Assembly: GCA_035634255.1 (NCBI GenBank)
Contig: DASQDI010000071.1
Location: forward strand, 1-16,903
Origin: DATLMR01 sp035634255
GTDB taxonomy: Bacteria > Acidobacteriota > Blastocatellia > UBA7656
Direction: 5' to 3'
Length of the DNA: 16,903 nt
Within the stretch, counting starts at the first letter, position 1. Every line of letters begins with the position of its first letter. The notes under the pieces are model-generated. The model did not search any database. It was not told the origin of the DNA and saw only the letters and a list, made by a program, of their open reading frames with translations. Below, piece by piece: positions 12,928 through 16,903 of the stretch. Position numbers and translations under genes: made by a program.

Positions 12928-13601
12928 GACCCAACAATCAGGCACAAAATGAGCACGGGGGACATCTGTACCAGGGCCCCCGAATGCGCATGGTCGAGCT
13001 TCTGAGGCAGCGCGGCATCAGGGACGAGCGGGTGCTTCAGGCGATGTCTGAGATCCCCCGCCACCTCTTCGTGCCAGAGGCGCTCGCGGGCAAAGCCTAC
13101 GGCGACCACGCCCTGCCGATTGGGGAGATGCAGACCATCTCTCAGCCCTACATGGTCGCCCGCATGACGGAGTTGCTTGAGGTCGACAAGGACTCGAACG
13201 TCCTCGAAATCGGGGCGGGCAGCGGCTACCAGACCGCCGTCCTCTCGGCCGTCGCCGGGAGGGTGCTGGCAATCGAGCGGATAGCCGACCTCGCGCGCAC
13301 CGCCCAGGCGAACATCCGGCGGCTCGGCTGCTACAACGCCACGGTCAAGAGGTTCGACGGGACCATCGGATGGAGCGAACACGCCCCGTATGACGGTATA
13401 CTAGTGGCGGCGGCGAGCCCCGGCATCCCCGACCCGCTCGTCGCCCAACTGGCCGTGGGCGGGAGGCTCTTAATCCCGGTCGGGGACGCGGAGCAGCAGA
13501 CCCTCATTCGCGTAATCAAAACGCCGGACGGGGCGATCCGCGAGGACCACGGCGGGTGCGTCTTCGTCAAGCTGATCGGCCGGCACGGGTGGGAGTCCTG
13601 A
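12924..13601 (+). CDS. pcm: Protein-L-isoaspartate O-methyltransferase
   Basis: Methylates isoaspartyl residues formed by ageing of Asn and Asp, using S-adenosylmethionine, to start their repair. The protein is 225 residues. RMVELLRQRGIRDERVLQAM (about 22-41) is the usual N-terminal helix region, HALPIGEMQTISQPYMVARM (62-81) is the substrate-binding block, and VLEIGAGSGYQTAVLS (93-108) is the SAM-binding motif I. DGILVAAASPGIPDPL and LAVGGRLLIPVG are the later methyltransferase strands. The ATG overlaps the TGA of surE (ATGA), so translation is probably coupled; starts at Met21 or Met23 would trim a poorly conserved N-terminus. Known co-occurrence with surE supports a role in stress and stationary-phase survival. 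rpoS, often next in gamma- and deltaproteobacteria, is not here. Confidence 0.97.
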   Translation: MRPNNQAQNEHGGHLYQGPRMRMVELLRQRGIRDERVLQAMSEIPRHLFVPEALAGKAYGDHALPIGEMQTISQPYMVARMTELLEVDKDSNVLEIGAGSGYQTAVLSAVAGRVLAIERIADLARTAQANIRRLGCYNATVKRFDGTIGWSEHAPYDGILVAAASPGIPDPLVAQLAVGGRLLIPVGDAEQQTLIRVIKTPDGAIREDHGGCVFVKLIGRHGWES

Positions 13602-13667
13602 CCCGAAGGCCCGCCCGGCGCGGCTTGACGACCTCGAAGAAAAATCTCAATCGGACACCTGAGGACT

Positions 13668-14327
13668 ATGGATACCTTAATCGATTTCTTTCTTCATCTC
13701 GACCAGCACCTCGAAAGAATAACCAGCGATTACGGGGTGTGGACTTACCTCATCCTGTTCCTGATCATCTTTTGCGAGACGGGCCTCGTCGTCACGCCCC
13801 TCCTTCCGGGCGATTCGCTGCTCTTCGCCGCCGGAGCTATCGCGGCCCTCGGCGGCCTCAACGTCTTCTGGCTTTTCATCATCCTCACGGCGGCGGCCAT
13901 CATCGGGGACACGGTCAATTACTGGGCCGGCCATTACGTCGGGCCGAAGATTTTTTACAAGGAAGATGTGCGCTTCCTCAACAAGAAGCACCTGCAGAAG
14001 ACGCACGAGTTTTACGAGAAGTACGGCGGGAAGACCATCATCCTCGCCCGCTTCATCCCCATCATCCGGACCTTCGCGCCTTTCGTCGCGGGCATCGGCA
14101 GCATGACGTACGGGCGGTTCATCCTCTACAACGTGGTCGGGGCGATCCTCTGGGTCGGGATCTGCGTCGCCGCGGGGTACCTCTTCGGAAATTTAGACAT
14201 CGTCAAAAACAATTTCTCGCTCGTCATCCTGGCCATCGTATTCGTCTCCATCCTGCCCATCATCGTGGAGTTCGTTCGCGCCCGGTTATCGGCGAAGAGG
14301 TCGGTCGTGGAATCTCATCTGGATTAA
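13668..14327 (+). CDS. DedA-family (SNARE-associated/VTT) membrane protein
   Basis: A 219-residue inner-membrane protein of the DedA family, members of which act in membrane homeostasis; some are known flippases for undecaprenyl phosphate or phosphatidylethanolamine. Family motifs are intact: FCETGLVVTPLLPGDSLLF at 35-53 (Glu37 and Asp49), ILTAAAIIGDTVNYWAGHYVG with Gly-Asp at 80-81, and ARFIPIIRTFAPFVAGIGSM at 127-146 with the paired Arg residues needed by characterised members. Four or more hydrophobic segments are evident (about 27-45, 51-81, 130-172 and 182-203). TGAGGACT just before the ATG contains the ribosome site. The gene begins 66 bases after pcm on the same strand and may be co-transcribed with it. 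Its TAA stop shares bases with that of the convergent antiporter gene. The transported substrate cannot be assigned. Confidence 0.94.
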   Translation: MDTLIDFFLHLDQHLERITSDYGVWTYLILFLIIFCETGLVVTPLLPGDSLLFAAGAIAALGGLNVFWLFIILTAAAIIGDTVNYWAGHYVGPKIFYKEDVRFLNKKHLQKTHEFYEKYGGKTIILARFIPIIRTFAPFVAGIGSMTYGRFILYNVVGAILWVGICVAAGYLFGNLDIVKNNFSLVILAIVFVSILPIIVEFVRARLSAKRSVVESHLD

Positions 14328-15703
14328 AGAAGGCTCCCGGTCACCTGGCGCGGGCCCCTCTCCCCGGCCGGCTTTCTCGAAAGCGCCAACTTCAGGGCCG
14401 GGGGCGCGAACAGGGTCGTTATGATGACCATGACGACGACGACTCCGAAGGTGGCCGGGGAGATGATGGGCTCGACCACCCCGTAGACGTTGGGGAGGAA
14501 CAGGGTCGTCCCTATGCCCGCGAATATGAGCCCCACTTCCCCTCGCGGCACCATGCCGAATCCGATGGCCAGCCGGTTGATCCCGCGCTCGACGACCCCC
14601 AGCCCGCAGACCTGCTTCCCGATGACCGCCGCTAAGGTCAATGAGGCCGCGAACCCCAAAAGCTCCGGCCGCGCGAAAGACCGCAGGTCGACCTTGAGTC
14701 CCATAAGCACGAAAAATATCGGGACGAGTATCGTGCTGACGGGGACCAGCAGTTGATGAAACCCATACTCCTTATGGTCCTGGAAAGATTCGAAGTGGGC
14801 TTCGTCGAGAACGAGCCCGGCGGCGAAGGCCCCCACGATTGGCGCGAGCCCGACTACGGACGCGAGGTAAGCGAGGGCGAAGCAGAACGAGATGGCCAGA
14901 GACAGCAGGACTCCCCTGCCCTCGAACCGGCCCGCGCCCCGGAACAGGTGAGGCACCAGGAAACGCCCGGCGGCGATTGCGAAGGCGAGGAAGAGTAGAG
15001 ACTTGACCGCGATGACCCCCACTTCGAGTATGCCGAGACTCCCTCCGGTCGCCGAAGCCTTGATCGCCCCGCTGACTACCGCCAGTATCAGCAGCCCGAG
15101 TATGTCGTCGATGACCGCCGCGCCGAGAATTATTCGCGCCTCGCGTGTCGCGAGCTTCCCGAGGTCCTTCAACACTCGGGCCGTTATCCCGACGCTTGTG
15201 GCCGTCAGGGTCGCTCCGATGAAGATGTGCGCGAGCGTGGTCTCCTCGCGGATGAAGTAGGCCGCGACGCCCCACCCCAAAAAGAAAGGGGCGATAACGC
15301 CGACGACGGCCACGAGCAGAGACGACCAGCCGACTTCGAGCATCTCCCCGAGATTCGACTCCAGCCCCACCTCAAACAGAAGGACGATGACGCCTATCTC
15401 CGCCAGGGCGGTGATGACTTCATGGTTCTTCAAAGCGTCGACGGCGCTGAACCCCACCAGAGTCAGATTCCCGACCAGAATCCCCCCGACAAGCTCGCCC
15501 AGGACGGCGGGCTGGTTCAGTCTCTCGAAGACTTCCCCCCCCATCTTCCCTATCACCAGGATCAACGCAACCCCGACCAGCACGAAAGGGTCTAGCCCGT
15601 GCGCGGCGGGAGGGGCCGCCTCCGCGCCGGGGCCGGGCCCGGCGGCGAGGACTGCCTGCGTCAGTGCGACAGAGAGGATCGTGAGGAAAAGGGCGCGAAA
15701 CAT
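14324..15703 (-). CDS. Cation:proton antiporter, CPA2 family (NapA-like Na+/H+ antiporter)
   Basis: A 459-residue inner-membrane transporter that exchanges Na+ (or another cation) for protons. The N-terminus looks like a cleavable signal or extra helix (MFRALFLTILSVALTQAVLA) followed by a Pro/Ala-rich stretch, then about 12 hydrophobic segments. FEVGLESNLGEM at 110-121 and TATSVGITARVLKD at 167-180 are CPA2 blocks. AAVIDDILGLL with Asp199-Asp200 resembles the double-Asp motif of the electrogenic NapA type rather than KefB/KefC. No C-terminal RCK/TrkA_N domain is present, which also argues against a Kef potassium system. AAGGAG five bases before the ATG overlaps the stop of truA, so the two genes form an operon. 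The stop codon shares TTA/TAA bases with dedA. Confidence 0.93.
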   Translation of the reverse strand: MFRALFLTILSVALTQAVLAAGPGPGAEAAPPAAHGLDPFVLVGVALILVIGKMGGEVFERLNQPAVLGELVGGILVGNLTLVGFSAVDALKNHEVITALAEIGVIVLLFEVGLESNLGEMLEVGWSSLLVAVVGVIAPFFLGWGVAAYFIREETTLAHIFIGATLTATSVGITARVLKDLGKLATREARIILGAAVIDDILGLLILAVVSGAIKASATGGSLGILEVGVIAVKSLLFLAFAIAAGRFLVPHLFRGAGRFEGRGVLLSLAISFCFALAYLASVVGLAPIVGAFAAGLVLDEAHFESFQDHKEYGFHQLLVPVSTILVPIFFVLMGLKVDLRSFARPELLGFAASLTLAAVIGKQVCGLGVVERGINRLAIGFGMVPRGEVGLIFAGIGTTLFLPNVYGVVEPIISPATFGVVVVMVIITTLFAPPALKLALSRKPAGERGPRQVTGSLL

Positions 15704-15712
15704 CGGCTCTCC

Positions 15713-16519
15713 TTAGGGCGTCCCGGAGACTGGAATAATGGGCATTAAGTCGCGCGGGCGGTCTTTTTCGCCATAAACCACGCGCTCCAGGAACAGGCCA
15801 GAAGGCGGCGCGGTCCGTGCCGCTACTGAAAAACCTTTAGGCGCGGGGACGCCCGGCCCGGCCTGAATCAGTGACCCGAACTGCTCGACAGAAAGCGACC
15901 CGCGGCCGACTTCGACGAGCGAGCCGAGGACGCGGCGGACCATCTTCCACAGGAAACGGGGCGCGCCGATCCTGAATAATATTAGGTCGCCGGACCTGCC
16001 AAGCTCCGCGCTCTCCACGTTGACGACGGTCGATTTATCGTCGTCCCCGGCCTCGCAGAAATTCCTGAAATCGTGCCGACCCTTGAGCGACTCGGCGGCC
16101 CTGGCCATCCGGTCGAGGTCGAGGCCGTCGCGGACCCACCAGACGAACCGCTTCGCGAAGGCTGAGCGGCGGGTCGAAATCTGGTAGACGTAGTAGCGCA
16201 TGGTCGCTTCGCGCCTCGGGTCGAATGACGCCTGAGCCTCCGCCGCCGCGAGCACGTTTATGTCCGCCGGGAGGTTATCGTTCAAAAGCCGGATCAACTC
16301 GCCGGGGCGGGCCCTCTTCCTCGACCGCAACCGGGCCACCTGCCCGGCGGCGTGTACCCCGGCGTCGGTCCTGCCGGCCCCCGCGATGTCGACGCCGTGC
16401 CCCAGGCCCTTCTCCGCCGCGGCCCTGAGCTCGCCCGCGACCGTGCGGAAGTTCCTTTGCTCCTGCCAGCCGTGATACCGCGTGCCTTCGTATTCGAGTA
16501 GTAGTCTCCAGGTTTGCAA
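15713..16519 (-). CDS. truA: tRNA pseudouridine(38-40) synthase
   Basis: Isomerises uridines 38-40 in the anticodon stem-loop of many tRNAs to pseudouridine. I place the start at TTG 16519 (268 residues, normal for TruA) because it is preceded by GGGAGG with four bases between and directly precedes TWRLLLEYEGTRYHGWQ, the conserved N-terminus. The frame stays open to an ATG at 16651, which would add 44 residues rich in Arg and Gly with no family similarity. The catalytic motif GRTDAGVHA contains Asp52. RYYVYQISTR, the GRHDFRNFCEA block and FLWKMVRRVLGSLVEVGRG are the other family signatures. A consensus-like TTGACA (16584-16579) lies upstream on this strand but lacks a good -10. The antiporter gene follows nine bases after the stop. 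Confidence 0.95.
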   Translation of the reverse strand: MQTWRLLLEYEGTRYHGWQEQRNFRTVAGELRAAAEKGLGHGVDIAGAGRTDAGVHAAGQVARLRSRKRARPGELIRLLNDNLPADINVLAAAEAQASFDPRREATMRYYVYQISTRRSAFAKRFVWWVRDGLDLDRMARAAESLKGRHDFRNFCEAGDDDKSTVVNVESAELGRSGDLILFRIGAPRFLWKMVRRVLGSLVEVGRGSLSVEQFGSLIQAGPGVPAPKGFSVAARTAPPSGLFLERVVYGEKDRPRDLMPIIPVSGTP

Positions 16520-16716
16520 ACGCCCTCCCGCTTCGACGAGTCTTACAGCACTCTGAGATTGCTGGAATAAACAACTCGTGTCAACCGGGCGAACCTGAAT
16601 CCATGCACTTTCTTCACCGCCCCTCCGTCGCCCCGCCGCCTGATTCCGCATATTGGTATCGCCCTTACTTTTCTTAGAGATTTTCCGGTTTTCATCGATT
16701 CACCTATGAATTCTTA

Positions 16717-16745
16717 TTGACGTGAAGGCATTACCTGGATATTAT
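16717..16745 (+). promoter_or_regulatory. Sigma-70-type promoter for the Lrp/AsnC regulator
   Basis: TTGACG at 16717-16722 (five of six) and TATTAT at 16740-16745 (five of six) are separated by exactly 17 bases. Transcription would begin near 16752, leaving about 26 bases before the GTG start, room for one ribosome site and little else. Confidence 0.75.
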
Positions 16746-16763
16746 AGGCAGCGTGCGCATTTC

Positions 16764-16771
16764 AAAGGAGG
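16764..16771 (+). promoter_or_regulatory. Strong ribosome binding site that decides the Lrp/AsnC start
   Basis: AAAGGAGG lies six bases before GTG 16778 and twelve before ATG 16784. The spacing favours the GTG as start. Confidence 0.8.
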
Positions 16772-16777
16772 CGACGA

Positions 16778-16903
16778 GTGAGTATGCGGCTGGATTCTAT
16801 AGATTACGAATTGCTTGAATTGCTCCAGAGCAACGCGAGGATGACGCAGTCGGAGATGGCCTCGGCGGTCGGCCTGTCTCAGCCCTCCGTGGCCGAGAGG
16901 ATG
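16778..16903 (+). CDS. Lrp/AsnC-family transcriptional regulator (5' part only)
   Basis: The first 42 codons of a gene cut by the window end. From GTG 16778 the product begins MSMRLDSIDYELLELLQSNA and continues through TQSEMASAVGLSQPSVAERM. This is the N-terminal winged helix-turn-helix of the Lrp/AsnC (feast/famine) family: the LDxxDxxLLxxLQxNAR opening, and the GLSQPSVAERM recognition helix that in complete proteins is followed by the ligand-binding RAM domain. The regulator usually responds to an amino acid. It is divergent from truA and has its own near-consensus promoter and strong ribosome site, so it is probably well expressed. Neither its effector nor its targets can be read from this fragment. 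Confidence 0.9.
   Translation, partial: MSMRLDSIDYELLELLQSNARMTQSEMASAVGLSQPSVAERM

Noticed and set aside
13556..14635. A 359-codon plus-strand open frame over the ends of pcm, dedA and the antiporter
   Set aside because: It crosses three real genes in the wrong frame and is a low-complexity His/Arg/Pro-rich shadow.
14772..15275. A 167-codon minus-strand frame within the antiporter gene
   Set aside because: Out-of-frame shadow of a clearly coding transporter; Arg/Gly-rich with no domain.

Overview
The window is GC-rich, gene-dense bacterial chromosome made almost entirely of housekeeping genes. I see no insertion sequence, phage gene, CRISPR array or recognisable defence system. The gene order ihfA - merR - tRNA-Pro - surE - pcm (11002-13601) matches what I recall from deltaproteobacterial (Desulfobacterota-type) genomes such as Geobacter. 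A lineage in or near that group is my best guess, but it is an inference without a database search.

Layout. (1) 1-995, plus strand: the 3' end of an unidentified gene, possibly the soluble tail of a membrane glycosyltransferase, followed by a translationally coupled protein of unknown function with a transglutaminase-like Cys/His/Asp arrangement. (2) 6277 down to 1008, minus strand: a probable operon of cobalamin adenosyltransferase, accD, folC, a NUDIX hydrolase, plsC and perhaps a CPBP membrane protease. It is driven by a near-consensus promoter at 6249-6277. (3) 6396-10753, plus strand: hom and lysC (aspartate-family amino acid synthesis), then a Ppx/GppA-HD phosphatase four bases after lysC. 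(4) 10866-13601, plus strand: a promoter and structured leader, ihfA, a MerR-type regulator, tRNA-Pro(GGG), a 125-bp palindromic element, then surE and pcm. A DedA membrane protein follows. (5) 16519 down to 14324, minus strand: truA and a NapA-like Na+/H+ antiporter, convergent with dedA and sharing stop-codon bases with it. (6) 16717-16903: a strong promoter, a strong ribosome binding site and the first 42 codons of an Lrp/AsnC regulator that runs off the window.

Functionally, group 2 joins lipid and folate metabolism (malonyl-CoA formation, phosphatidate synthesis, folate polyglutamylation) with cobalamin activation. Group 3 joins the first and third enzymes of the aspartate pathway to a polyphosphate/(p)ppGpp-type phosphatase, which suggests a link between amino-acid supply and stress signalling. 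surE-pcm is the familiar stationary-phase nucleotide and protein repair pair.

The most interesting points are regulatory or about gene starts rather than a new system. plsC lacks any AUG/GUG/UUG start that would include its conserved N-terminal membrane helix. The adenosyltransferase mRNA has almost no leader. A large nested inverted repeat sits between tRNA-Pro and surE. The ihfA leader can fold to cover its own ribosome binding site. The NUDIX box carries His in place of a conserved Glu.
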